A model generated the notes under the pieces. The model did no database searches. It was not told where the DNA came from and saw only the letters and a program-made list of their open reading frames with translations. Source: Lachnoclostridium sp. UBA1175 (lineage in GTDB: Bacteria > Bacillota > Clostridia > Lachnospirales > Lachnospiraceae). Taken from it: DNA of 64,000 bases. Position 1 is the stretch's first letter; the number at the start of each line of letters is the position of its first letter. Of this stretch, positions 41,001-49,037 are shown in pieces. The DNA lies in contig DBYX01000015.1 in NCBI GenBank assembly GCA_002311665.1, positions 104,569 through 168,568 on the forward strand. Direction: 5' to 3'. The translations under genes and the position numbers were made by a program.

Positions 41001-43225
41001 TGAAACGACCCTTCTCTTACCTCTATGAACCCATACTTGCCGTGCCCGCCTCAATCGCCGTGATGATGATCGTCTATGCGGAGTTCGGGCTCGCGAAACC
41101 GACGCCCGCGACCTGCCTGTACCTGCTTCTCACGTGCGCAGCCTGCGCGCTGTTCCGCTCGCTCGACGGGCGCGACCGGCTGCTGCTCCTCGGCGCGGCG
41201 GCCGCCTTTCTGCTGATCCCCGCGCTCTACGGCCTGCGCGGCAGCTCCGCGGCATACCATTACAACCACCGCTACCTCTGGCTGCTTCCGCTGCTCGGCG
41301 TCGGCTGCGACCTGTGCGCCGCGCTGTGCCGGCGTTTCCGCGCCGCGAGGTACACCGCTGCCGCCGCGGTCATCGCCGTGCTCGCGACCTACCTCTTCCT
41401 CGAGGAGCCGCTTCCGAAAATGTGCGTTGTGCTGTTCCTCTGCGTACTCCTGCTTCTCTTCACCGACGAGACGCAGCTTCTGTGGCACAAGAGCGGCCAC
41501 ACGGAGCACACGCTTCACCTCACATACATCGCGCCGTTCATCGCCGTATGGCTCATCCTCGCGCTTCTGATGCCGACGAGCGACCGCCCATACGACTGGC
41601 GCCTGTTCAAAAACATCTGGCACCGCATCGAGGACTTCGCCGTCTCACTGACGCAGAAGACCTCCGAGTCGCGCGCGGACGACATCGACGTATACCGGCT
41701 CGGATTTTCCGACGACGCCTCGCGGATCGGCGGCGACCTCACGGAGGACAACCGGACGCTCCTGCTCGTCACAAGAACCGGCGGCTCCCCCGCATCCTCG
41801 GTCTATCTCGCCGGAAAATACTGTGATTCCTTCGAGGATCTCGCCTGGATCTCGACCGTGACCGCGGACACCGACGAGTGCGGTTTCGACATCGTGGAGA
41901 CGCTCTGCGCCTTCGAGCGGACCGAGCACGCCGCGGACTATCTGCACGACCTCGAGCTGCGGATCACGTACCGCGACTTCCGAAGCCGCTATATGCTCGC
42001 GCCCGACAAGGCATCGCCGGACAAGGCACTCCTCGCGGACAACTCCGTCTCGCAGGAGGGACGGAACCTCGTCTTCGCCGAGCCGCGCGGGATGAACAGC
42101 GAATACCGCGTGAGCGGCTACCGGCTGAACCTGTTGCACGACATTTTCCTCGAGTATATGCGCGATCCGAAGGCCGTCACGGAGATGGACTGGAGCAACA
42201 CGGTCGAGCGGCACCTGCTGGATCCGGACCGCTACAGCTACGCGCGCTACCTCGAGTACCGAGAGCGCGTGTACGCGCAGTATCTCCGCCCGTTCACGGT
42301 CTCTGCCGCGACGCAGGCATTCATCGACGATACGGTCGGGGATGCGGACAACGCGTTTGAGCGGCTGATGCTGCTCGCACAGAAACTCGGCTCGTTCACC
42401 TACACAAGGACGCCCGAGCCGCTGCCGGACTCGGTGCACGACGCGACCTCGTTCCTCGACGCTTTTCTCGCCTCACAGCAGGGCTACTGCTCCCACTACG
42501 CGACGGCGATGACGCTTCTCGCGCGGGCGGAGGGGCTTCCCGCACGCTACGTCTACGGCTTCTATGCGGCGCTCGCCGACGGGGGCACCCCGGTGACCGC
42601 AGGTATGTCGCACGCCTGGTGCGAGGTGTACTTCGACAATATCGGCTGGATCACGTTCGACGCGACGCCCGGCCACACAGACGGCTCGTTCTGGTACATA
42701 TACAGCGAGAGGGAACAGACGCCGTGGACCATCCGGCCGCAGCCGACTCCCGCGGCGAAACCGACGGTGGCTCCCGCGACGACCGAGTCCGACGCGGACG
42801 AGAGCAACTCCCGCTTCCTGCTCTTCCTGCTGATCGGTGTTGCGGTGATCCTGCTGCTTGCGATCCCGGTCCTGCGGATCGACCGCATCCTTATCACCCG
42901 CCGCTTCGAGCGGATGAGCGCGGCCGAGCAGATCCCCGTGCTCTACCGGAGGAACTCTCGTCTTCTCCGCTGGCTTGACCTTCCGATCCGTGAGCCGGAG
43001 ACGCTCACGGAGTACCGCGAACGGCTTCTCTCGCTTCTGCCGGATGAGGCCGTCGACTGGCTCGCCTCGTACGAGGCCCGCCTGTACGGTGCTTCCGCGG
43101 ACGCGAAGGAAGTCGCCGCGGCGATGCTTCGGGGCAACCGGGAGCTCGGTGACATTTTCCGACAGACAAGCCCGTTCCTCTACCGCCTGTACCGGTTCGT
43201 CAACCGACTGATCCAGGCCGGCTGA
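41000..43225 (+). CDS. TgpA-like membrane protein with transglutaminase-like domain
   Basis: 741 residues; GGGAGG stands 7 bases before the ATG at 41000. Six to seven membrane helices fill about 10-205. The outward domain contains a transglutaminase-like core: Cys in QQGYCSHYATAMTLLAR (about 495), His in MSHAWCEVYFDN and Asp in ITFDATPGH. A Pro/Thr linker, one more membrane helix (about 610-635) and a cytoplasmic tail follow. This MoxR-DUF58-TgpA trio is widespread in bacteria. The transglutaminase part would work outside the membrane, perhaps on wall-associated protein; substrate unknown. Confidence 0.92.
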   Translation: MKRPFSYLYEPILAVPASIAVMMIVYAEFGLAKPTPATCLYLLLTCAACALFRSLDGRDRLLLLGAAAAFLLIPALYGLRGSSAAYHYNHRYLWLLPLLGVGCDLCAALCRRFRAARYTAAAAVIAVLATYLFLEEPLPKMCVVLFLCVLLLLFTDETQLLWHKSGHTEHTLHLTYIAPFIAVWLILALLMPTSDRPYDWRLFKNIWHRIEDFAVSLTQKTSESRADDIDVYRLGFSDDASRIGGDLTEDNRTLLLVTRTGGSPASSVYLAGKYCDSFEDLAWISTVTADTDECGFDIVETLCAFERTEHAADYLHDLELRITYRDFRSRYMLAPDKASPDKALLADNSVSQEGRNLVFAEPRGMNSEYRVSGYRLNLLHDIFLEYMRDPKAVTEMDWSNTVERHLLDPDRYSYARYLEYRERVYAQYLRPFTVSAATQAFIDDTVGDADNAFERLMLLAQKLGSFTYTRTPEPLPDSVHDATSFLDAFLASQQGYCSHYATAMTLLARAEGLPARYVYGFYAALADGGTPVTAGMSHAWCEVYFDNIGWITFDATPGHTDGSFWYIYSEREQTPWTIRPQPTPAAKPTVAPATTESDADESNSRFLLFLLIGVAVILLLAIPVLRIDRILITRRFERMSAAEQIPVLYRRNSRLLRWLDLPIREPETLTEYRERLLSLLPDEAVDWLASYEARLYGASADAKEVAAAMLRGNRELGDIFRQTSPFLYRLYRFVNRLIQAG

Positions 43226-43290
43226 TATCGCTGATTCAGCACGCGCGACGCGGCCCGCTGCGGCCGGCATACGGACATAAACAACACGCA

Positions 43291-43333
43291 AAAAGAGGCA
43301 CACAAGCCCGGGATTCCCGCAGCCTGTGTGCCT
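43291..43333. terminator. shared terminator of the TgpA and CotH operons
   Basis: AGGCACACA (43296-43304) pairs with TGTGTGCCT (43325-43333). On the minus strand the tail is CTTTTTGC, which suits the CotH operon converging from the right; the plus-strand tail TGTTAGTTT is weaker. Confidence 0.75.
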
Positions 43334-43387
43334 TGTTAGTTTCTCTGTTCGCCGGACCCGCGCCGCTATGGGCGGATCGTTCTTTTA

Positions 43388-45505
43388 TTACGGATTGTAT
43401 TTGTCGCCGAAGTACGACTTCATCTGCTCGTCGGACAGGCTGAACATGCTCTTCAGATCCTTCAAGATCAGCTTGTCGCGCTTGTTGTCCTTGATGTAGT
43501 TGTACAGCGACGTGATGCTATTCTCCCAGCCTGCGGAGGTGCCGCCCCAGCGCGTGCGCTCCGCTGCGATCTCCGGTTCGATCGTCTTCGCAAACCACTC
43601 GATCTCCTTCGCGATCGCCTCCTCGTTGAGGATCGTGTTCATCAGGTATGCGCACCGCTTCAGGAATGCATCCTTGCCGCGCTTGCTGTGAACGATCCGC
43701 CAGATCAGCGGATGGTTGCCGTCGTTGAGCAGGTTGGTCGATATCACGTGGTCCGATTTCGCGAAGCCCCAGTCGAGGTCGTAGAACATCCATCTCCACT
43801 TGTTGTCGCCCTCCTCGGAGCGGAAGAACCGCACGTTCCAGCGGTCCGAATCGCCGAAGTAACCTCGGCATATGTACCAGTCAAACAGACTGTCGAGATC
43901 GACGCGGCTCGCGATGTAATCGTAATTCTCGTCCTTGTTCAGGTCGTTGTTGATCGCGAACTTCACAACCTCCGCATAATCGGAAACCGTTCCCTCCTCA
44001 GGCGAAGGTGAAGTGACCTGGCCCTTGGCGTTCGTCTTCCAGACGCCGTTTAAGAGGTTGACCGAGCTCTTCGGGACATCGAAGTGATCCGCCACGTAGT
44101 CCGCGCTGAAGCGCTCGCGCATGAAATAAATTCCCCAGAACTCGCCGGCGAGATACAGCACGACCGGCTTGGTCGCCTGCGAAGACAACGCCGTGGTGCC
44201 AAGCGTCAGATGCGTCATAAACTCGTCCTCGATGATACCGTTCTGATACCGCTCGCTGCCGCCCTTTAAGAGGATGGAGTTGAACGTATCCAGGTCGATA
44301 TCGTCGAACAGCTTGTATTTCAGCTTGCTCACGCCGTAGGCGGAGCGGAAATGCACCGTAAAATTCTGCTTGTCCTTCTTGCGGCTGTCGTTGCCGTGCA
44401 GTGTGATGCCGCAGGGGATCGTAAATTTCTCCTCGCCGTCCTCGATCAGCGTCATCATCGCCTGCGCCTCGAGGTTGCGGTCCTCGATCTTCTTCACGAC
44501 ACCGCTGGGTCCGAGGATCTTGTCGTACGGTCCGTTCACCACAAGGATCGGCAGGATATGGTTCTGATCGATCACATAGGTGTAAGCCGCCTGCTCACTT
44601 TCGCGGCCGTCCTTCACCGCCATCGCGCGAATGGTCGTAACGCCGGACACGGCGATACCGCCGTTGTAAACCTTCGAGGCGATTGTAGGAGCGGTGCCGT
44701 CGGTCGTGTAGTAGATCGTTCCCTCACCGAACAGCGTCACGATGAGCGATCCGCTGTACACGCCGGACGCGTAGTTGGCTTCCGGCACGGACGTTCTCGC
44801 CGCGTAGCCCTCGCCGTTCTCGGTGCCCGGGGTCGGGATGTCAAAATACATCCACTCGCCGTCCTTGCGGCCGAAGCTGGTGTCAGCCGGCAGGTCGCCC
44901 GGAACGCGGATCCGGTCGCAGAAACCGTCCGCATTGGAGAGGTAAACCTTCTCACCGCTTGAGTTGATCTTGAACGGTGCCTGGTTGTCCGTACCGACGC
45001 CGTTGCAGTAGACGATATACCGCTCGCCCGCGCCCAGCGTAACGTTGGGCAGCTGGTACATCTGCGGATTGTCCTTGTTGTCACTGATCCAGTATTCGCT
45101 CAGGTTGATCGCGACGGAGGAGGTGTTGACCAGCTCGACCCAGTCGCTGTACTGACCGTTCAGTTCCGCGTATTTGCTGTTCGAGGACATCGCCTCGGCA
45201 AATGCGAGCCCCGTGAGAGGCATCGTCTTCCAGTCGATATTGTCCTCGCTGCCCGGGTCGATAACGCCCGGCGTCAGCTCGCCCGAAGGTGTCGTGCCCC
45301 CCGGATTCTGGCGGTTGTCGGTCGGCGTGGGCGTCACCTTGGCGTCGCCTGTCCCACCGTTGCCCTTCGGCCACAGCAGATACGCGATCACACCGACGAG
45401 CAGGGCAAACACCGCTGCCATCGCCAGCATCCGGATGCGCTGCTGTCTCCTCTTTTTCTTACTCTTACGCCGCTTGCGCTGCAGTTGCGTCTGATCCATC
45501 CTCAC
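43388..45505 (-). CDS. CotH-family protein with lamin-tail domain, membrane-anchored
   Basis: 705 residues. The start is GTG at 45505 (AAGGAG 5 bases upstream) or ATG at 45499. A very basic cytoplasmic head (KRRKSKKKRRQQRIR) and one helix (about 27-45) anchor it outward. A Thr/Pro linker follows, then a lamin-tail-like domain (about 98-220, SKYAELNGQYSDWVELVN, LSEYWIS), a chitobiase/FN3-like segment (TIYYTTDGTAPT, about 258-315) and the CotH kinase-like core (about 320-640: GITLHGNDSRKKDKQNF, LLKGGSERYQNG, RWMFYDLDWGF). CotH of Bacillus phosphorylates spore-coat protein; similar proteins with lamin-tail domains sit on the surface of many bacteria. Last gene of a probable xpt-dtd-cotH transcript. 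Confidence 0.9.
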   Translation of the reverse strand: MRMDQTQLQRKRRKSKKKRRQQRIRMLAMAAVFALLVGVIAYLLWPKGNGGTGDAKVTPTPTDNRQNPGGTTPSGELTPGVIDPGSEDNIDWKTMPLTGLAFAEAMSSNSKYAELNGQYSDWVELVNTSSVAINLSEYWISDNKDNPQMYQLPNVTLGAGERYIVYCNGVGTDNQAPFKINSSGEKVYLSNADGFCDRIRVPGDLPADTSFGRKDGEWMYFDIPTPGTENGEGYAARTSVPEANYASGVYSGSLIVTLFGEGTIYYTTDGTAPTIASKVYNGGIAVSGVTTIRAMAVKDGRESEQAAYTYVIDQNHILPILVVNGPYDKILGPSGVVKKIEDRNLEAQAMMTLIEDGEEKFTIPCGITLHGNDSRKKDKQNFTVHFRSAYGVSKLKYKLFDDIDLDTFNSILLKGGSERYQNGIIEDEFMTHLTLGTTALSSQATKPVVLYLAGEFWGIYFMRERFSADYVADHFDVPKSSVNLLNGVWKTNAKGQVTSPSPEEGTVSDYAEVVKFAINNDLNKDENYDYIASRVDLDSLFDWYICRGYFGDSDRWNVRFFRSEEGDNKWRWMFYDLDWGFAKSDHVISTNLLNDGNHPLIWRIVHSKRGKDAFLKRCAYLMNTILNEEAIAKEIEWFAKTIEPEIAAERTRWGGTSAGWENSITSLYNYIKDNKRDKLILKDLKSMFSLSDEQMKSYFGDKYNP

Positions 45506-45551
45506 ACTTGCTCCTTCCTTTCGGAAAATGCTTCTCTTTCCTCTCCGCCGG

Positions 45552-46010
45552 TCAGCGCTTCGCCAACTCGTCGGAATCCAACAATACCGTGAACGGTCCG
45601 TCGTTGAGCAGACGCACCTTCATATCCGCGCCGAAGCTGCCGGTATGCACCGTCAGCCCGTACCCCTCGCGCAGGCGCCGAACCGCATAGCCGTACAGCC
45701 GCTCCGCCGCATCCGGGCTTCCCGCCTTAATGAACGAAGGCCGGTTGCCGTGGCGGCAGTCCGCGTAGAGCGTAAACTGCGACACGACCAGAACTTCCCC
45801 GCCGACATCGGCGAGCGAAAGGTTGGTCTTGCCCTCCGCATCCTCGAAAATGCGGAGCCCCGCAAGCTTCTTCACCATCGCGTCCGCGATCGCCTCCGTG
45901 TCGGTGTCGCATACACCCAGGAGCACCAGAAACCCGCGCCCGATCCGCGCAATCTCGTCACCGTCCACCGTGACCGAAGCCTCGGTCACCCTCTGTATCA
46001 AAAAACGCAT
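45552..46010 (-). CDS. dtd: D-aminoacyl-tRNA deacylase
   Basis: 152 residues; ATG at 46010 with AGAGGAAG just upstream and MRFLIQRV as the family's usual opening. SQFTLYADCRHGNRPSF and NDGPFTVLLDS are the two active-site motifs (SQFTL and NxGPxT). It removes D-amino acids and glycine from mischarged tRNA. It begins 13 bases after the xpt stop, so both are on one transcript. Confidence 0.97.
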   Translation of the reverse strand: MRFLIQRVTEASVTVDGDEIARIGRGFLVLLGVCDTDTEAIADAMVKKLAGLRIFEDAEGKTNLSLADVGGEVLVVSQFTLYADCRHGNRPSFIKAGSPDAAERLYGYAVRRLREGYGLTVHTGSFGADMKVRLLNDGPFTVLLDSDELAKR

Positions 46011-46023
46011 ACGTCTTCCTCTG

Positions 46024-46602
46024 TCATTCTTCGCTGCGGAACGCCAGCTCGCCGCCTTCCATGCTGTCGATGATCGCCAGCGACTCCAGACGGACACCCA
46101 TCTCGCGGATGCGCTTGCCACCCTCCTGGAAACCTTTCTCGATGGCAACCCCGCAACCGACCAGCGTCGCCCCGGACTGCTTCACAAGATCCATCAGTCC
46201 GAGCAGGGCACAGCCGTTCGCCAGAAAATCATCCAGGATCAGCACGCGGTCCCCGGGCTTTAGAAAACGCTTCGACACGACCACGTCGAACACCTTGCCC
46301 TTCGTGAAGGAGATGATCTTCGTCGTGTACATTTCCGCGTCCATATTGTTGCCCGCAGTCTTCTTGGCAAACACGACACGGCAGTCGAACTCCTCCGCCG
46401 CGACGCACGCAAGCCCGATGCCGGACGCCTCGATCGTGAGAATCTTGTTCACCTCCGCGTCGGCAAATCTGCGCTTCCACTCGCGCGCCATCTCGCGGAA
46501 CAGCGACACGTCCATCTGGTGGTTCAGAAAGCTGTCCACCCTGAGAATGTCTCCGTTCTTCACGATTCCCTCAGTCCGGATACGATCTTCCAAAAGCTTC
46601 AT
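46024..46602 (-). CDS. xpt: xanthine phosphoribosyltransferase
   Basis: 192 residues; ATG at 46602 with AAGGAG 7 bases upstream and MKLLEDRI... as in Bacillus Xpt. The PRPP loop is VLILDDFLANG, and IEASGIGLACVAA and FAKKTAGN are family blocks. It makes XMP from xanthine and PRPP. In Bacillus this gene is behind a guanine riboswitch; here the leader is only about 40 bases and I see no purine aptamer. Confidence 0.96.
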   Translation of the reverse strand: MKLLEDRIRTEGIVKNGDILRVDSFLNHQMDVSLFREMAREWKRRFADAEVNKILTIEASGIGLACVAAEEFDCRVVFAKKTAGNNMDAEMYTTKIISFTKGKVFDVVVSKRFLKPGDRVLILDDFLANGCALLGLMDLVKQSGATLVGCGVAIEKGFQEGGKRIREMGVRLESLAIIDSMEGGELAFRSEE

Positions 46603-46650
46603 GTTCCGCTCCTTCCTCCGCCCTCCGGCGGCGTTGGCACACACCCTATC

Positions 46651-46679
46651 ATAATACACAAAATACGCCGCAAAAACAA
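46651..46679 (-). promoter_or_regulatory. promoter of xpt-dtd-cotH
   Basis: On the minus strand TTGTTT (46679-46674), 17 bases, TATTAT (46656-46651), about 50 bases before xpt. Confidence 0.65.
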
Positions 46680-46700
46680 GCGTCAAATCTCCATGACGCT
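46679..46700. promoter_or_regulatory. inverted repeat between two divergent promoters
   Basis: AGCGTCA (46679-46685), 8 bases, TGACGCT (46694-46700): perfect 7-base arms lying between the -35 boxes of the xpt promoter (46674-46679) and the substrate-binding-protein promoter (46704-46709). Well placed to control both. Confidence 0.5.
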
Positions 46701-46703
46701 CGG

Positions 46704-46732
46704 TTGACTTCCTCCTGTTCCCATGCTACAAT
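46704..46732 (+). promoter_or_regulatory. promoter of the substrate-binding lipoprotein
   Basis: TTGACT (46704-46709), 17 bases, TACAAT (46727-46732). The structured leader at 46742-46899 starts at or near the transcription start. Confidence 0.8.
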
Positions 46733-46741
46733 CGAGTCACC

Positions 46742-46899
46742 AATAACGCCGCGAGGAAAGCGGCGGTCTCTCCCTCTGCGCGGAGCGCATTTTCCGCGAA
46801 AGAACCCGAAGGACCGCTCCCGACTTCCCGGCTGCGCCGTACAAACAGCTTCTGAAAGGGCGGTTCTTCGGTTCCCACCTGCAAGAGAGCGTTATTTTT
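46742..46899 (+). ncRNA. structured leader RNA of unknown class
   Basis: Closing helix AATAACGC (46742-46749) with GCGTTATT (46889-46896), running straight into a T-run (46895-46899). Inside are CCGC-GAGGAAA-GCGG (46749-46763), CGCGGA/TCCGCG (46779-46798) and a long arm GAACCCGAAGGACCGC (46802-46817) with GCGGTTCTTCGGTTC (46860-46874), the latter with a GCTG/CAGC tip. The layout, a multi-helix junction closed by a terminator-like stem, is that of a riboswitch or attenuator. I found no match to purine, SAM, TPP, glycine, guanidine or T-box cores by eye. It precedes the lipoprotein gene at 46957. Confidence 0.5.
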
Positions 46900-46956
46900 G
46901 TGCGAAACGGGCTTCGGCCATTAACAAAACCTTATCAGAAAGGACGGTTATCCGAC

Positions 46957-48069
46957 ATGAAGAAACTTCTCTCCCTGCTCCTGTGCCTGGCGCTCGTCGC
47001 TGCGATCGTCGGCTGCGGAGCGGACAACAAAACCAACAACTCCACGGACAACACCGTGACGAACACACCTGCCGCAACGACTCCCACGGACGCGATCACG
47101 CCCACTCCGGGAAGCGGCGAAACCCCGTCTGCAACCCCGACGGAAGAGCCCATCCAGACTCTCCCGGGCGTCAAGGTTGCCGCTCTCAAGGGACCCACGG
47201 CCATCGGCATGCTGAAGCTGATGTCCGACAATGAATCGGGCACGCACGCCTCCGGCAGTATCTACGTGAACGAGTATGATTTCACCGTGGCCGGCACCGC
47301 GGACGAGATCGTGGGCTCCATCGTAAAGGGCGACATCAAGATCGCCGCCGTTCCCTGCAACCTCGCAGCAACGCTCTGGAACAAGACAAAGGGCGGCGTC
47401 TCCATCGTCGCCGTCAACACCCTCGGCGTTCTGTACATCCTCGACACCGGCACCTCCGTGCAGAGCGTGGCCGACCTTCGGGGCAAGACCATTTACGCGA
47501 CCGGCGCCGGCACGACGCCCGAGTACACGCTCCGCTACCTGCTGACGACCAACGGCATCAACCCCGACAAAGACGTCAACATCGTATTCCTCTCCGAGGC
47601 GAGCGAGGTCGCTGCGAAGATGGCTGCCGCGGACAGCGACACCATCGCGATGCTTCCGATGCCTTACGTGATCTCCGTTCTCTCGCAAAATGAGAAGGCA
47701 CGCATCGCTCTCGATGTCACAAAGGAATGGGAGAAGACGAACGACTCCACCGTCGTGACCGGCGTCGTCATCGTGAACACCGAGTTCCTGAAGGCTTACA
47801 AGCCGTGGGTCGAGGCATTTCTCGAAGAATACGCGCTCAGCACCGCCTACGCGAACGAGCACGTCGACGAGACCGCAGCGCTCTCCGAGCATTTCGACCT
47901 CTTCAAGGCGGCTGTCGCGAAAAAGGCGATCCCTTACTGCAACATCGTCTGCAAGACCGGCAACGAGATGAAGTCCGCGGTTTCCGCGTACCTCGCCATC
48001 CTCCACGAAGCCAACGCGGCCTCGGTCGGCGGCAATCTTCCGGACGACTCGTTCTACTTCATTCCCTGA
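46957..48069 (+). CDS. orphan ABC-type substrate-binding lipoprotein (NMT1/TauA-like)
   Basis: 370 residues; ATG at 46957 with AAAGGACGG 9 bases upstream. Lipoprotein signal with Cys in AAIVGCG (about residue 20), a long Thr/Pro linker (about 28-70), then a periplasmic-binding fold: VKVAALKGPTAIGMLKLM opens it, and GDIKIAAVPCNLAATLW, LRGKTIYATGAGTTPEYTLRY and AMLPMPYVISVLSQNEKA resemble NitT/TauT or THI5-like proteins. No permease or ATPase is next to it, so it must use a distant one. The ligand is unknown; the leader upstream may sense it. Confidence 0.85.
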   Translation: MKKLLSLLLCLALVAAIVGCGADNKTNNSTDNTVTNTPAATTPTDAITPTPGSGETPSATPTEEPIQTLPGVKVAALKGPTAIGMLKLMSDNESGTHASGSIYVNEYDFTVAGTADEIVGSIVKGDIKIAAVPCNLAATLWNKTKGGVSIVAVNTLGVLYILDTGTSVQSVADLRGKTIYATGAGTTPEYTLRYLLTTNGINPDKDVNIVFLSEASEVAAKMAAADSDTIAMLPMPYVISVLSQNEKARIALDVTKEWEKTNDSTVVTGVVIVNTEFLKAYKPWVEAFLEEYALSTAYANEHVDETAALSEHFDLFKAAVAKKAIPYCNIVCKTGNEMKSAVSAYLAILHEANAASVGGNLPDDSFYFIP

Positions 48070-48119
48070 GCGGATTTTGCCCGCGCGACTGCGTAAAATA
48101 TTGCACACAAGCCAAAAAC

Positions 48120-48158
48120 AACCGGCTCCGTCACACATCGGCGGGGCCGGTTTTATTT
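48120..48158 (+). terminator. terminator after the substrate-binding lipoprotein
   Basis: AACCGGC (48120-48126) with GCCGGTT (48146-48152), followed by TTATTTT, 50 bases after the stop. Confidence 0.85.
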
Positions 48159-48163
48159 TCCTC

Positions 48164-48192
48164 TTGACGAAATGTTCTATCGGGTGTATAAC
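48164..48192 (+). promoter_or_regulatory. promoter of hsp20
   Basis: TTGACG (48164-48169), 17 bases, TATAAC (48187-48192). No CIRCE element is present. Confidence 0.75.
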
Positions 48193-48216
48193 ATACTTGT
48201 GAGGTAATTGTGGTTT

Positions 48217-48260
48217 ACCTGTCGTGAGCGACAGGTATTGTTTCAAGAGCACAGTGTGCT
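48217..48260 (+). promoter_or_regulatory. two hairpins in the hsp20 leader
   Basis: ACCTGTCG-TGAG-CGACAGGT (48217-48236) and the inverted repeat AGCACA-G-TGTGCT (48248-48260), the second just before the AAGGAGG box. They could slow or gate translation; a role as an RNA thermometer is a guess. Confidence 0.45.
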
Positions 48261-48279
48261 ATAAGGAGGTATTTGATTC

Positions 48280-48846
48280 ATGTACGATAATGATCTTTTT
48301 AACCAGTTTTCCGATGCATTCCACGATATGCTGGACAATCTCGACAAGGGCCTTCGCGACGGCGTCGGCGACCTCAAGGATATGAAGAAAAATGTCGAGC
48401 GCAACGGTCTGTTCGGCGAAAAGAAGCAGGAGCGCAAGACGAACTATCGCTCCCCGCTCCGCGGATTCCCGAAGAACCTTTCCGTTCCGAACATTGACAA
48501 TCCGTTCAAGAAGCGCAGGATCGCGGCCGACGTGATCCGCTGCGACGGGATCCTCACCATCCGCGCGGAGCTTCCGGGCTATGAGAAGTCCAAGATCCAC
48601 GTGGACTACAAGGACGGCGAGATCCTCATCCGCGCAGAGCGCGAGTTTGTCGATGTCGAGCCCGGCGAGCACACGGAAGGTATCCGCAACTACGATCGCA
48701 CCACGGACCGCTTCTACGGCAAGGTGGAGCGCTCCTTCAAGGTCGGTAAGATCGATGTTACGACCGTTCGCGCGAACTACAACAACGGTGTTCTGACCGT
48801 CTCCTGCGAATGCCCGGACGACGGCTCCAGCATCAATATCGACTGA
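48280..48846 (+). CDS. small heat-shock protein, Hsp20/alpha-crystallin family
   Basis: 188 residues, GGAGG 10 bases before the ATG. The alpha-crystallin domain covers about 85-182 (DGILTIRAELPGYEKSKIHV, GEILIRAER, FYGKVERSFKVG, ANYNNGVLTVSCECP). The first 80 residues are longer than usual and charged. The C-terminal I-x-I-type tail is SINID. A holdase chaperone of the cytoplasm, transcribed singly. Confidence 0.92.
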   Translation: MYDNDLFNQFSDAFHDMLDNLDKGLRDGVGDLKDMKKNVERNGLFGEKKQERKTNYRSPLRGFPKNLSVPNIDNPFKKRRIAADVIRCDGILTIRAELPGYEKSKIHVDYKDGEILIRAEREFVDVEPGEHTEGIRNYDRTTDRFYGKVERSFKVGKIDVTTVRANYNNGVLTVSCECPDDGSSINID

Positions 48847-48980
48847 TCGTCCCAGGCGGCGATCCGGATTTTGATCGCAGCCCGCGTTCAAACGCATACC
48901 CTGCGCGTAACTGAAGCCTCTCCGGCCGCCGCACCGCGGCGTTGACCGGAAGGAGCGTCGGATTGAGGCGCTTACACACA

Positions 48981-49030
48981 TCCCCCGGACACTGCGCATA
49001 GTGCGCGAATCGGTCCGGGGGACTTTTTTT
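48981..49030 (+). terminator. terminator of hsp20
   Basis: TCCCCCGGAC (48981-48990) with GTCCGGGGGA (49013-49022) and seven Ts (49024-49030). Confidence 0.88.
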
Positions 49031-49037
49031 GCGTTAT

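Noticed and set aside
46603..46680. Purine riboswitch upstream of xpt
   Set aside because: The transcript leader is only about 40 bases and no purine-aptamer core is present.
48193..48279. CIRCE element for HrcA upstream of hsp20
   Set aside because: The inverted repeat AGCACA-G-TGTGCT is too short and does not match TTAGCACTC-N9-GAGTGCTAA.
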